From Diacronema lutheri (lineage: Eukaryota > Haptophyta > Pavlovophyceae > Pavlovales > Pavlovaceae): DNA of 64,000 nt. Positions 19,520 through 30,099 of this stretch are shown piece by piece (position 1 is the stretch's first letter; each line of letters begins with the position of its first letter). Location: the NCBI GenBank assembly GCA_019448385.1, contig JAGTXO010000001.1:1550001-1614000 (forward strand), written 5' to 3'. The notes beneath the pieces were generated by a model. That model did not search any database. It saw nothing but the letters and a program-made list of their open reading frames with translations, and was not told the origin of the DNA. Made by a program: the position numbers and the translations under genes.

Positions 19520-21541
19520 ATGCCCCGCCGGCCGGGACGGGCGGCGCTGGCATGCGGGCTGCTCCCTCTAGTCGCCAGCAACATCTACCTTTATAACCAA
19601 CAAACGGTGCGCCGTCCGCGCCTGGCCCTCGCCGCACGCGACGGTTGCGGCCGATTGCGACCCTCCCACGCGCCGTGCCACGCAACGCTGCGCGCGCGCG
19701 CGACCGCGCAGCTCGAGCCAGATGTGATTCAGTACAGGCGCGTGGGCATGTATGCGCCGGACGACAGCCCAACGATCGGCCCGCCCGGCAACGGCAACTC
19801 GGAGATTAAGATCGACGGCAAGAAGCGCGGCGCCGTCCTGCAATGCTCGCTGGCACGATCGTCCACACGCGCCCGCACGCCGCTCACGTGCGCCTGCGCG
19901 CCCGCCTTACGCGCGCGCGCGCAGTGAGCATCTCTCGCGTGAGCACGCTCAGCGCTGGCCTGATCCAAGTGCTCGTCTTTCACTCTGAACACCTGGACAA
20001 CGTCGGATACCTCGAGCCGGGCGCGCAGCAGGTGAGCGTGTCGTGCGGTGGGCGCGCGCGCACCGCCTCGCGGCGCCTTGGAGAGGACCGCGCGGAAGGG
20101 CTGCGTGACTGGGGCTGTCGCGGCGTGTGGAGTGGATCGCCGCTCGGGCAGCCACGTGTGCAGCTGCTGGCCGTGGCGGAGAGCAGCGGGGAGGTGGGCG
20201 CGCATAGCGGCCGCCGGATCGGCGCCCGGCTGACCAGCGCGATGTCGCGCGACGGCCGGCTGTGCGCCCGCCGCTGCGCGCGCGCGAGCCGCGCGCAGAA
20301 GACGTACTGCTGCACAAGCACTTTGCGCAAGCTCGGCGTGCCCGGCTGCGAGAGCGCGGGTCACGCGATCATCTCGCCGGGCAAGGCGAGCGAGGAGGTC
20401 TGGCAGCAGGACGTAACCTTTGGCGTCAACGAGTCGAGGTCGCAGCTGCTCGCGGACTACAGGGTGGGCAAGTCGGGCGTGCACTACCTCTTCTTCTCAA
20501 GCTGCGACCCGGGGACCGGCCCTGTGCTCATTGATGGCTCGACTGTGTGGATGAACCCGTACGGCTTCTTGCCGGGTGAGCTATTCCACTTGCTCCCCTT
20601 CTTCGGCGTCATGTCGTTGGTATATCTCGGGCTCGGCGTGCTCTGGTCCGTCCTGTGCGCGCGCTACTGGCGCGAGCTGCTTCGCCTGCAGAATTGCATC
20701 TCCGGCGTGATTGCCCTCGGGATGGTCGAGACGGCGACGTGGTACTTTGACTACGTCTCCTTCAACTCGACGGGCACGCGCGGCGTGGGGCCGATCGTGG
20801 TGGGCGTCTTTGCGAGCACGGTGAAGAAGACCGTCTCGCGCCTCCTCGTGCTCGTTGTCTCGCTCGGCTACGGCGTCGTCCGTCCGACCCTCGGCGCGGA
20901 TGGTGCGCGCGTGGTCGCGCTTGGCGTTGTCTACTTCACCTTCTCGATGGTTCTGGACACTGTCTCGAACATCTCGCCGATCACGGACATCTCGGTGCCG
21001 CTGCGCCTGCTCTTCATCTTGCCCGTCGCCCTCCTGGACGCGGCCTTCTACTGGTGGATCTTCTCGGGCCTCTCGCGCACGCTCTCGCAGCTGCTGTCGC
21101 GCAAGCAGTCTGCCAAGCTCACGCTCTATCGCCGCTTCTCGCACGTCCTCATCGCGTCCATCGTGCTCTCCGCGGCGTGGGTCACGTGGCAGATGTGCGC
21201 CCACCCGCGCTCCGGCGCAGCGCCCGCGCCAGTCAGCCAACCACTCAGCGCGCACTGAGGTCTGCGCGCGCTGCCATGCGCAACGCATGCGTGTGCCGCG
21301 CTCGCTGCTGTGCAGGGTGGTGATCATCTCTGACTCGCTCGACGATCGTTGGGACACGCTCTGGATCTTTGACGCCTTCTGGCACGTGCTGTACGCGGCG
21401 ATCCTGATGGCAATCGCGTGCATGTGGTCGCCCAGCCAGAACAACCTGCAGTACGCCTACTCCGACGAGCTGCTGCAGGACGACGATGCCGAGCATGACG
21501 ACGAGGGGGATGAGGATGGGGCGGCAGCCAAGGAGGCGTGA
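19520..21541 (+). CDS. TMEM87/GPR107-like GOST seven-transmembrane protein
   Basis: At least five exons. Firm boundaries: 19520-19606, third exon end 20031, 20299-21194 and 21316-21541; intron phases agree. Exon two runs from 19712 to about 19860 or 19887, and exon three starts at about 19953; these are provisional. The first exon encodes a signal peptide (ALACGLLPLVASNIYLYNQQ). The GOLD-like lumenal part includes LIQVLVFHSEHLDNVGY and paired cysteines (KTYCC). The membrane part matches the lung-7TM-R family: LFHLLPFFGVMSLVYLGLG, ARYWRELLRLQNCISG, LVVSLGYGVVRPTLG and LWIFDAFWHVLYAAILMAI, then SPSQNNLQYAYSDE and an acidic cytosolic tail. Family members act in Golgi trafficking. The 7TM assignment is firm; the exon two/three junction is not. 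Confidence 0.82.
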
Positions 21542-21764
21542 GTGCTGCGCGCGTCCGTCGCGCCTCGCCGCTCGCGCGGCCCCTTTCGCGCCTCGCGCTC
21601 ACGGCCGTGACCGCGCCGGCACGCGACGCTGTGCTGTGCGTGCAGACCCTCCGAAGCTTTCTCCATTGGCGGAGAGGACGCAGATGGAGGGACGGGCAAG
21701 TGCGATTGAGAGGTTTTTTTTTTTTTTTCATTTTCATTTGCGTAGTCTGCACTGTAGTAGGACG

Positions 21765-22734
21765 TCAACTTGCAGGCTTCGCCTTGGAATCCAAGACGAG
21801 TGAGTTGTAGTTGCCGACGGCTTTCTTTACAAACCCCTCTTTGAAGCCCTCCTGTTGCTCGCACGCGGCGCAGCGCGGCGTGAGCGGTCAGGTTGAGCGA
21901 CGACAGCGCAGCGCGAGCTGGTGCGCGAGAGGGGTGTGGATGCGCTCCCAAGGGGGAATCCACGCGGGGGGGGGGGGGGGGGGGGGGGGGGAGGGGGGGA
22001 GGGGGGAGGGAATGGCGCGCGCAGACGCGCACCCAATCAGCGAAGAAGATGTTGTGCTCGAATGCGCGCTGCTCAGCGGTGCTCGTCGGCCTGAGCCGGC
22101 CTCGCGGCATGTCCGAATCGAGCGCGTCCACCATCAGGCTGGACATTTCGACCTCATGCGGAGCCACGGCGGGCGTGTCTGAGCGCCGGCTGTCGCGTGC
22201 CCTCCCCGATCCAGCGGCCGCGCTCGTCGCGGCAGTCCCAGTCGCGCCGTCGCGCGCGCTGTACGGAGCACAGCTGTGGCTTGCGCGCCCGCTCAGAGCG
22301 CTGCTGCCCGGCGCGGCGCCGGCGCGAGCGTCATCGGCGCACGCGCTCATCCGCCCGTCGCAGCTCGTTGTCGTGGGCCCGACGGTCTCGCGCGACGCGC
22401 TTGGCGCGCTTGCCCCCAGCGGCGGCTGGCTCAGCCGACGGGGCGTTCCAGAGCCCGACTGTAAGCGGCTGCCTGCCGGCTTGCCCGACGATGACCCGCG
22501 TGCAACCGCTGGTCGAGTGGGCTTGTTCTCCGAGAACGACTCGAGGTCCGACGCCGGGTTGAGCGCGGCTCTGACCGGAAGACGCGGGTTGAATTGCTTG
22601 GAAAAAGGCTCGTCAGGCCTGCGTCTTGTGGGAGAAGGGCGGGCCCGTCGCGCGCTCTGCGCGCGCTGCACACTTGGCTCGGCGACCAGGCGTCCTTTTC
22701 GTCTCTGCACGGCCCTCCGACCGGCGTCCTCCAT
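21765..22734 (-). CDS. Unknown Ser/Arg/Pro-rich protein, two exons
   Basis: Exon one is 22734-22033 and exon two 21851 (or 21857) to 21765; the phase-0 intron starts GTGCGC. The product is about 262 aa. The family is not recognised. Exon one is low-complexity and basic (RRAVQRRKGR) with Ser/Ala-rich stretches, then a more ordered end (RAFEHNIFFADW). Exon two encodes a clean short tail, EGFKEGFVKKAVGNYN then SLVLDSKAKPAS. The tail's ordinary composition and the matching splice phase are the evidence that the gene is real. The intron holds a 26-base C tract on the coding strand. The start is 43 bases from that of the S28 peptidase. Confidence 0.55.
21966..21991 (+). repeat. G26 homopolymer (C26 on the coding strand of the intron)
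   Basis: A run of 26 G lies inside the intron of the unknown (-) gene, followed by further G-rich sequence to about 22010. On the transcribed RNA it is a C tract. Confidence 0.95.
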
Positions 22735-22777
22735 GCGCGGAAAGTTCCGAACCCCCCCCCAAAGGCGGGGGAACAAG

Positions 22778-24307
22778 ATGGCTGTCCAGATCGCAATCGC
22801 CACACTCGCCCTCCTCCCCCATCTCGGCTTTGGGGTGACCCGCTTCGACGCGCCGCCGTCGGTGCGCGACTGCAAGGAGCTCTGGTTTGAGCAGCTCGTC
22901 GACCATTTTGACGCGAGCCCGCCGCCCGGCGGCAGTCCGACGTGGATGCAGCGCTACTTCGTGTGCCGCGCGGACCTGCTCCGGCCGCGCGGCGCGCCAC
23001 TCCTCTTCTACTGCGGCAACGAGGCCAACGTCGAGCTCTATGTCAACGCCACCGGGCTCATGTGGGAGAACGCCGACGCGCTCGGCGCTGGCCTCGTCTT
23101 CGCCGAGCACCGCTATTTTGGCAAGTCGCTTCCTTTTCCGCGTGCGCAGCTCGACCAGCGGCTCAACTACCTCTCGTCCGAGCAGGCGCTCGCGGACTAC
23201 GCGACGCTGCTGCGGCATTTGCGCAGCGACGGCGGCCAGCTGCGCCCGGCGGTAGCCTTTGGCGGCTCTTACGGCGGGATGCTCGCCGCGTGGCTCCGCA
23301 TGAAGTACCCGGCCGCCATCGACGGCGCGATCGCGGCAAGCGCGCCCATCCTTTCATTCCTCGGCCTTTCGCCGCCCTACGATGCGGGCAGCTTCGCGCA
23401 GGCGGTCACGTACGACGCTTCCGCGGCCGGCGGTGGGAGTGACGCGTGCGTGCACAGCGTGCGCGCCGCGTGGAAGCGACTCTTCGCGCTCGGCGCGAGT
23501 GAGGACGGGCGCGCGTCTCTGAACGCGCTTTTCCGCCTATGCCCGTCGAGCAGGCTGCGCGCTCAGGCCGACGCGGGCGTGCTTGCCGGCTGGCTGCAGT
23601 CTTCGATGGACTTTATGGCGATGGGCAGCTTCCCGTACGCCTCGTCGTACATGCTCAACGGTGACGGTGAGCTCCCGCCGTTTCCGCTGCGCCACATGTG
23701 CCGGCGGATCGCGGCCGCAATCGACCGGACAGAGGGTGGCGGTATGCCGCACGGCACCGCGCTGCTCGCCGCGCTGCGCGAGGGCGTCGGCGTCTTCTAC
23801 AACTACACGGGCAGTCCCGCCGCCGCGTCCGGCTGCTACGATCTGAGCGTGAGCGGCAACAACGAGACGAGCAGGGACGGGCTGCTCTGGGACTACCTCT
23901 TCTGCGCAGACATGCTTCAGCCGGCTTCGCGCGACGGCGTCTCCGACATGTTCTTCCCGCAGAGCTTTGACCTTGGCGCGGTCGTCGCCGGCTGCCGCGA
24001 CAGGTGGCACGTCGAGCCGCGCCCCGATTGGCCGACGACAAACTACGGTGGCTGGCGAGCTCTCGAGGCCGCGTCAAACGTGCTCTTCACCAACGGAGAG
24101 CTCGACCCGTGGGCGCCCGGCGGTGTCTTACGCAACGTGTCGCGCACCGTCTTGAGCTACCTCATTCCGGGTGCTGGGCACCACGTCGACCTCTTCTTTG
24201 CCAACCCGGCGGACCCCGCGCCGCTCCGCGCCGTGCGCGCCGCGCAAGTGGACGCTGTGCGGGCGTGGATTGTCGAGTCACGCCGATCAACGTCAACTGC
24301 GGCCTGA
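22778..24307 (+). CDS. Peptidase family S28 serine carboxypeptidase (PRCP/DPP7-like)
   Basis: One exon, 509 aa, ATG at 22778. The long in-frame stretch upstream overlaps the divergent gene and is not needed. A signal peptide is clear (IAIATLALLPHLGFGV). Family features: FEQLVDHFDA, RYFVC, LLFYCGNEANVE, VFAEHRYFGKSLPF, the nucleophile Ser164 in AFGGSYGGMLAAWLR, Asp443 in GELDPWAPGG and the catalytic His in GAGHHVDLFF (468/469). The enzymes cleave after proline in lysosome-like or secreted settings. Length and triad spacing agree with the family. Its stop is only 19 bases from that of the convergent calpain gene. Confidence 0.93.
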   Translation: MAVQIAIATLALLPHLGFGVTRFDAPPSVRDCKELWFEQLVDHFDASPPPGGSPTWMQRYFVCRADLLRPRGAPLLFYCGNEANVELYVNATGLMWENADALGAGLVFAEHRYFGKSLPFPRAQLDQRLNYLSSEQALADYATLLRHLRSDGGQLRPAVAFGGSYGGMLAAWLRMKYPAAIDGAIAASAPILSFLGLSPPYDAGSFAQAVTYDASAAGGGSDACVHSVRAAWKRLFALGASEDGRASLNALFRLCPSSRLRAQADAGVLAGWLQSSMDFMAMGSFPYASSYMLNGDGELPPFPLRHMCRRIAAAIDRTEGGGMPHGTALLAALREGVGVFYNYTGSPAAASGCYDLSVSGNNETSRDGLLWDYLFCADMLQPASRDGVSDMFFPQSFDLGAVVAGCRDRWHVEPRPDWPTTNYGGWRALEAASNVLFTNGELDPWAPGGVLRNVSRTVLSYLIPGAGHHVDLFFANPADPAPLRAVRAAQVDAVRAWIVESRRSTSTAA

Positions 24308-24326
24308 AACAGGTCACTGCCACCCG

Positions 24327-27300
24327 TCAGCGCCGTCGGGCCTGGTGCTGGTCGTAGCAGTCGCCCTCGGCGTGGCACGCGCCCTCTGGCAGTTCGTAGA
24401 ACGAGCCGGTCACGGCCTTGCCGCAGGCCACGCACTTTGGCGCCTTTGCCTCCATGTGCACGTCGTAGCAGTCGCCCTCGGCATGCACCTTGCCCTCGGG
24501 CAGGTCGTAGAACTGGCCGGTCAGCGGCTTGGCGCACACGATGCACTTGTCCGCCGTCATGGCCGTGTACGCGTCGAAGCAGTCGGTGTGCACCTTGCCC
24601 TCGGGCTGCGGGTAGTACGAGCCGAGCACGGGCTTGGCGCACACGACGCACTTGGCCGCGTTGCTCGTGCGGAACTGCTCGTAGCAGTGCGAGTGCACGC
24701 GCCCCTGCGCGGGCTCTGAGACGGTGTAGTAGGCGCCCTCGTCGACCGGCTCGTTGCAGTGAAGGCAGCGCGGCGAGAACATGTCACGCGCGCACGGCTT
24801 GCAATAACCGCCCAGCCGTCCGCGGTCCTCGTGCACGTCGTGGATCGACCGCGGCTCGCCGCGCGGCGGCGCGCTGCCGTGGCCGGGCGCGGCGTGGGTG
24901 TAGCTCAACTTGCTCCTCTCGGTCTCGAACGGTGCGTGGCAGTTTGCGCATTGGTAGCAACTCGGCCTGTCGTGCCAGCGCACGCACTTGAAGTAGCGCG
25001 AGCCTCGGCCGAGCGCGCATGGCTCTCGGCACGTTGCGCACTTGTTCGATACGGGCTTTGCGCGCATCTCGGCCGCCGCTTCGGCGGGCGGCCTGAGGGG
25101 CGCGAGCTCCTGCAGCGACAGGCGCACGTCGCGGCTCTCGAGCGCGACGCTCAGCCCATACTCGCCCTCCCAACCCGGCGCCCAGAGCGAGACGACGACG
25201 ACGTGCTGCCCCTTGGCCGGGTCGATCTCGACGGAGAGCGTGCCCTTGCGCCCCCAGACCGTCGCCATCGCTCCCGTCAGCTGCTGCTCAGCCTCGAGCG
25301 GCGCATGCACGTCCGCGCTCTTCCCGATGAGGAAGACGCGAACGACCATCTCAAGGAAGCCGCCGCCGCCGAGCGCGCGCGTGTCGGGCTGCGTGAGCAT
25401 GATGTGCGCCGTCGTCCGCTCTGCGCGTCCACACGGCGCGGCGCGCGCGTGAGCGCGCGCGCTGCGGGCGCGCCAGTGGCGCGGCGCAGGGGGCGCCGCC
25501 GCGCGCGCGCACTCGAGGTCTGCAAGAGATACCGCGGGTTGTAGGTGAGCCACTTGTCCTCGCCCGCAGCGGTGAGGCCAGCGCGCCAGCTGCCTGTCAC
25601 GTTCACCACGGGCGCCGCGCGCGGCACGGTCGTGACAACGCCCACGCGCGTGAAGTTTGCGAGAAAGTCCGCCCACGACATCCTGCACGCAAGGAGGCAG
25701 GGCGGGCGGATCGGGCGGGCAAGGTAGCGCGCTCGGCACGCATGCGCGTGCGCAGCCCGCACCTCGCGCGGGAGACGCGCGCCGCTGCGAGCCGCACCAG
25801 AACTCGCCGTCGGCGCTTTTGCGAAAGCCAAAGGCGGCGACGGCCTGCGGCGTCCAGAGCGCGGAGTCGTCGCTCCAGTCGCCGTCCCACTCGAAGGAGC
25901 CCCATGGGTTGCGCAGCTTGATCAAGCGATGCCCGAGCGCCTCGCGCAACTCGAGCACCGAGTAGGCGTGCCTGTCGCGGCACGCGCGCGCACGCGCGCG
26001 CGTTGCGCCGAGCAGCGCGTCAGCGCGTCGGCGCGCGCCGCGCAGGCCGCGCGCGGGGCGTGAGGCGCGAACCCCGAGACGAGGCCGCCCCGGTCATCCT
26101 TCGGCACGCTTTCCGGATCCTCCTTGCCACCGCGCGAGCCGATCGCGCCGCCAGCCGACAAGAAGCAGCAATCCTCGTCGTCGCCCTCGTTGACGCGGAA
26201 GTGCGCGAGGAGCTCCTCCCAAAAGGCGGCGGGGTCGGGCCGCTCCTTGAAGGCGATCTGCTCGCACCGCCCGCCCGTCAGGTAGGCGAGCGTGTCCGCC
26301 GTGTCGCCGCCCTCGATCACCTCGTAGTTACCGTGCAGCTTCGCCCACGCCTTCTCGAAGATGGCCGCCCAGAACTCGCTCCCAGAGTCCGAGTGGGCAA
26401 AGACCTGCCGGCGCGAGCGCGCGTCACACGGCAGGCGGTCGTCGACGACGATGGTGCGCCAGCCCGTCCAATCGCACAGCTTGACGCCGTACAGCCCCAG
26501 ATGCCCAAAATCCTCAACGATCAGGTCCTTGACGAGCCGCTCCTGCGACGCGATCGCCGAGAGCGCCGCGAGCAGGTAGCAGTCGCCAATCTCGCCCTGG
26601 TTGATATCGTCCGGCTCGATCTCGCGCACGTCGCCCGGCTCCGAGTAGAAGAGCATCTGGTGCGCATGCGAGCCGGCGGCATGCACTGCTGAGCGCGCGC
26701 CACCGCGCCGGTCGCGCGGTCGCGCGTTGCCGCGCGCGCGCGCTCGCTCGCTCGCACGCGCGCGCGCGCCATTTTTGGGTTGATCTCGCGCGGACGCATC
26801 ATTACCACCTCCTTGCGGCCGCCGTCGAGGAAGTCGTCGGGCACGCGCTTGGGCTCGATGAAGAGCGAGCGTGGACCGGCAAAGTCCTCGTCCTCGAAGA
26901 GCCGGCCCGCTGAGCGCTGCAGCTGCTCGGCGATGGCGCGGATCTCGCTCAGCAGCTCGTCAGAGTCGTGCTGCACGTCTGAGAACGGCCGGCCAACCAC
27001 CTGCGGGCCGTCGGGGCCGCCGGGGAGAAGCGCGGGCGTAAGGCTTGCGTCAATCACGTCGCCCTTGGTCGAGCCTGTCTTGCCCGGGCGAAAGGCGACG
27101 GCAAGTCGAATGTCTCCGTCGATCATCTCGTAGTTGGCCTCGCTCAGCTCGTTGCGCGCGAGGCGCTCGAGGGGGATGGTCACCTTGCCAATCAGATCAT
27201 CGCTGCCGTTCTCGTCGGCGTCGAAAACGTCGAAAACGATGCGCCCGTTGCCCGCCACGTCCGCAAAGAAGAACCGCTCGTTCCACGTCGGGTTCAGGTT

Positions 27301-27510
27301 CATCCGCTTTTGCGTCGTCGTCTTCTTGCGGCTGCGCGTCGGCTCGATGCACGTGATGCGCACGTACGGGTCGGAGCTGCCGTTCGAGTCCTTTGCGGCA
27401 AGATTACTCGCGCTGATAACGACCACTTCCACCTCGCCGCGCTGCTGGTCCGCGTTCACTTCCTCCTGTGGAGCTGACGGCTTGCCGCGCAGGCGTCCCA
27501 GCGCGGGCAT
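24327..27510 (-). CDS. C2-calpain cysteine protease with C-terminal LIM-like zinc repeats
   Basis: Five exons on the minus strand: 27510-26758, 26656-26073, 25971-25798, 25682-25513 and 25420-24327. All phases agree, giving about 924 aa. Introns are 92-115 bases. Order: a C2 domain (VEVVVISASNLAAKDSNGSS, then DPYVRITC, about 20-150); a RPREINPKM lead-in; a calpain core with Cys277 in NQGEIGDCYLLAAL (Tyr replaces the usual Trp), His447 in GLVSGHAYSVLE and Asn467 in LRNPWGSFEWDGDWSDDS; a calpain beta-sandwich domain; then 300 residues with many CxxC pairs and repeated PEG-x2-H-x3-DCYD units that look like LIM or LIM-like zinc fingers. His447 is split across an exon boundary, and GEFW-MSWADFL is restored by the next splice. 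This calcium-dependent protease carrying zinc repeats is an unusual fusion. Confidence 0.87.
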
Positions 27511-27582
27511 CGTGTCGGAAGTCAACGGGCGTCCGAGCACTGATGAAAAGTGAACACTGAAAAGTGAGAACGTCTTGGAAAC

Positions 27583-29583
27583 CTAAAGCGCTCTTGGCCG
27601 CGCTCCTGGTTCGAGGCTCTCGGCGCTGCGCTCGAGTGCGCGCTCCAGGATGGCAAGGTCGAGCAGCTGCCGCCCGGGCTCGCGGAAGGCGCGAAAGAGC
27701 GTCGTCGCCTCGGCGAGTGAAAGCCCGGCAAGCGGCTCAAAGGGCGGCGTGCTCACGCCGCGCAGCACGCGCAAAAAGCCGTCCAAATCGACGACGCCAC
27801 GCATGCGCGAGTCCGCGCCGCGCGCCCACGGCACCGCCGCGCGCGTCGTGTGCAGACGCTCGACGAGCTCGGCCGTGCGCAGCCGGAGGATGCGATCGAT
27901 GTCCGCCTCGGGGAACACGTCAGGCCGCGCCTCCTGCCACGCGAGCGTCGCCTCATCCGCGTGGTGCAGCAGCAGCGTGAAGGCGCCCACCCGCACGATG
28001 CCGCCCAGCCGAAAATCGCGCAGCGCGTACGCGTGCCCGACCGGCTCGGTAGGCGCAGGCGGGCGCACGACAAGCCCGCCCTGTCGCCCGCCGTTTGACG
28101 CCGCCAGCTCACGCACGCTCAGGCGCAGGTCGGGCGGCACGTCGAGCACAAATGCGCGCACCTCCGCGCCGCGCGCGAGCTGCTGTGTTGGCAACTGGCC
28201 GGCATGAGGCGCGTCGGCGAGCCGCGCGGCGAAGCGAAGCGTCGGCGTGCCGTCGGCCGGCTGCACGCCCGGCCGCACGACCGGGGCCGGCCGCACGAGC
28301 GGATCAAAGCCGCGGCGGGCAGGCGCAACGCCAAGCGGCGTGTCCGCCGCTGGCCGTGCGTGCGGCGAGTGGTCGAGAGCAAAGTTGGGCGGCATCGGTG
28401 GCGCGCGCGTTGCGGCGGGCTGCGCATCGAGCCACGCGCGCGTCGGCGCGTCGCACGCGAGCACAAAGTAGCGTTGCGCACCAAGCCACGCCCATTCGCC
28501 CACGCGCAGCCGTGCGGGGTGAGGAGCGTTTGGGCGTTCGCCGGCCGCCGTCAGCGCGCGCTCCTCGCACCACGCACGGCGCGCGCGTATGAGGACAGGC
28601 GCGTCGGGTGCCATGTGCGCGCCGTCGTGTAGCTCGACCAACTCGAGCACGTCGAGCTCCGACGAGCGGTCGAGGCAGCAGCGCAGCAGCAACGAGCGCG
28701 TCCGCTCCTTCGGATCGGGGGCGATGGCGACGTCGGGTCGCAGCCAAAAGCGGAGCACGGAGCCTGTGGCCGCAAAGACGCGCGGCTCGTGGCGCTGTGG
28801 GCCAGCGCCGAGCGGCGACGGATCGGACGCTGGCGGGAGCGATCTCAACCCGCCACCCCTCTGCGCACGGTGGTCGCGCGTCGCCGGCTTGGGCGCCGCG
28901 CGCCAGCGGCGCTCGTGCTCAAGGAAATCAAAATGCTCGTCGCCGGCAACGGGCGCGCGCGCTCGCCGCTCGCGCTCGTCGGCGAGCAGCGCCTCCTGCC
29001 GCGCGAAGTAGTCGTCCTCTGGCACGGCGGCCGGCGGGCGCAGTGGCAGCCCCGCCTGCGCGCAGAAGGCGCGCGTCTCGGCGGTCGCATCGGAGATGTG
29101 GAATTGGCGGCCGTAGATGGTCACGGCTTTGCCGATCGCAAAGTCACCCAGCTGCACGTATTTGCGCGCCGCCGCGCCGCGCTCCGGGGGCCAGTGAATC
29201 CGCAGGTTCACCTTGTCGACCCCCTCGCCCTGCCAGCCGGGGTCAAGCGCGGCGTCTTGCGCTGTCGCGCGCGGCGTCTGGCGCCCGGCGCTGCGGTGCA
29301 CGTGGAATTCCTCGGGCGCGCGCGCTGACGCCCGCGGCACGCGCACGTGCTGCCCGCCGTCCTGGTCCGACTTGCGCAGGAAGGGCCGCCACCGCGCGCG
29401 CTCGATGCGGTTGCCCTCGGCCGCGCGCAGCTCGTGCAAGAACTCGTCGACGGTGATGGCGTCGAGGTCAAGGTCGTAGTTGATGCGGAAGCGACGCACG
29501 CGGTGTGCATCGGTGAAGAGGAACGTGCGCTCCTCCTCCGCCACGTCCTCCCTAGTGTGCGCATAGAACGTGAGCACAACCAT
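27583..29583 (-). CDS. DM10-domain ciliary protein, EFHC1/Rib72-like
   Basis: One exon, 666 aa, ATG at 29583. The first DM10 domain is recognisable: VLTFYAHTREDV, ERTFLFTDAHRVRRFRINYD, DLDAITVDEF and RWRPFLRKSDQDG, followed by YVQLGDFAIGKAVTIYGRQF as in EFHC proteins. Weaker repeats of the same folds follow (VLRFWLRPDVAIAPDPKERT; LRVGEWAWLGAQRYFVLACD; GGIVRVGAFTLLLHHAD). The end (MRGVVDLDGFLRVLRGVS) may be a degenerate EF-hand. EFHC1 and Chlamydomonas Rib72 lie inside the doublet microtubules of cilia. Divergence of the later domains lowers certainty about exact orthology. It lies in tandem upstream of the calpain gene on the same strand, 72 bases between its stop and that gene's ATG. Confidence 0.75.
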   Translation of the reverse strand: MVVLTFYAHTREDVAEEERTFLFTDAHRVRRFRINYDLDLDAITVDEFLHELRAAEGNRIERARWRPFLRKSDQDGGQHVRVPRASARAPEEFHVHRSAGRQTPRATAQDAALDPGWQGEGVDKVNLRIHWPPERGAAARKYVQLGDFAIGKAVTIYGRQFHISDATAETRAFCAQAGLPLRPPAAVPEDDYFARQEALLADERERRARAPVAGDEHFDFLEHERRWRAAPKPATRDHRAQRGGGLRSLPPASDPSPLGAGPQRHEPRVFAATGSVLRFWLRPDVAIAPDPKERTRSLLLRCCLDRSSELDVLELVELHDGAHMAPDAPVLIRARRAWCEERALTAAGERPNAPHPARLRVGEWAWLGAQRYFVLACDAPTRAWLDAQPAATRAPPMPPNFALDHSPHARPAADTPLGVAPARRGFDPLVRPAPVVRPGVQPADGTPTLRFAARLADAPHAGQLPTQQLARGAEVRAFVLDVPPDLRLSVRELAASNGGRQGGLVVRPPAPTEPVGHAYALRDFRLGGIVRVGAFTLLLHHADEATLAWQEARPDVFPEADIDRILRLRTAELVERLHTTRAAVPWARGADSRMRGVVDLDGFLRVLRGVSTPPFEPLAGLSLAEATTLFRAFREPGRQLLDLAILERALERSAESLEPGARPRAL

Positions 29584-29623
29584 GGCCGTTGAAACTTGAA
29601 ACTTGAATAGAGAGGCCACAAGG

Positions 29624-29821
29624 ATGGCGCCCGTCATCGCGTTCGTCACGGTCACGATCAACCCCGAGATGGTCGACCGTTTCCTCCAGGTCATGAAGGA
29701 AGACTCGATTGGCTCGCTCGGGCGCGAGAACGGCGGGTGCCTCCGTTTTGACGTCCTCGCCGACCCGAAAACGCCAAACAAGTTCATGCTCTACGAGATG
29801 TGCGCGCGCGCGCGCGTGCGC

Positions 29822-29853
<32 letters not shown>

Positions 29854-30036
29854 CGTATGTAGCTTGCGCGCCCACCATGCCCGCGCGGCGCGGTGCCCAG
29901 GTACAAGGACGAGGCAGCGATGAAGTTCCACAAGGAGCAGCCTCACTACCTCATGTGGGCCGCCTTCAAAAAGGATGGCGGCGTGCTCTCGCAGGAGGTC
30001 ATCAGCGGCGTGGCCGTCTACGGCGCCGGCATGTGA
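29624..30036 (+). CDS. Antibiotic-biosynthesis-monooxygenase (ABM) domain protein
   Basis: Two exons, 29624-29799 and 29901-30036, give 103 aa. The 101-base intron starts GTGCGC, carries a C27 run and ends CCCAG; splicing restores LYEM-YKDEAAMKFHKEQPH, the hallmark helix of ABM proteins. The fold is a dimeric ferredoxin-like barrel (VIAFVTVTINPEMVDRFLQV, ENGGCLRFDVL, VISGVAVYGAGM). Relatives are cofactor-free oxygenases or stress proteins; the substrate is unknown. There is no targeting signal. The start is 40 bases from that of the divergent EFHC-like gene. Confidence 0.87.
29825..29851 (+). repeat. C27 homopolymer in the ABM gene intron
   Basis: An uninterrupted C run lies inside intron 29800-29900, on the coding strand, about 50 bases before the acceptor. 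Confidence 0.95.
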
Positions 30037-30099
30037 GCCCTCAGACTCTAAGTGCGGCGGGCGGTCGCCCCCGGCCCCCCCACCCCCACGAATGATGTA

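Noticed and set aside
19607-19711. Continuous reading of the first TMEM87-like open frame through 19607-19711
   Set aside because: The stretch is Arg-rich, begins GTGCGC and ends GCGCAG like other introns here, and removing it keeps phase.
21893-22777. Long in-frame N-terminal extension of the S28 peptidase
   Set aside because: It overlaps the divergent gene, runs through a G homopolymer, and lies before a clear signal peptide starting at 22778.
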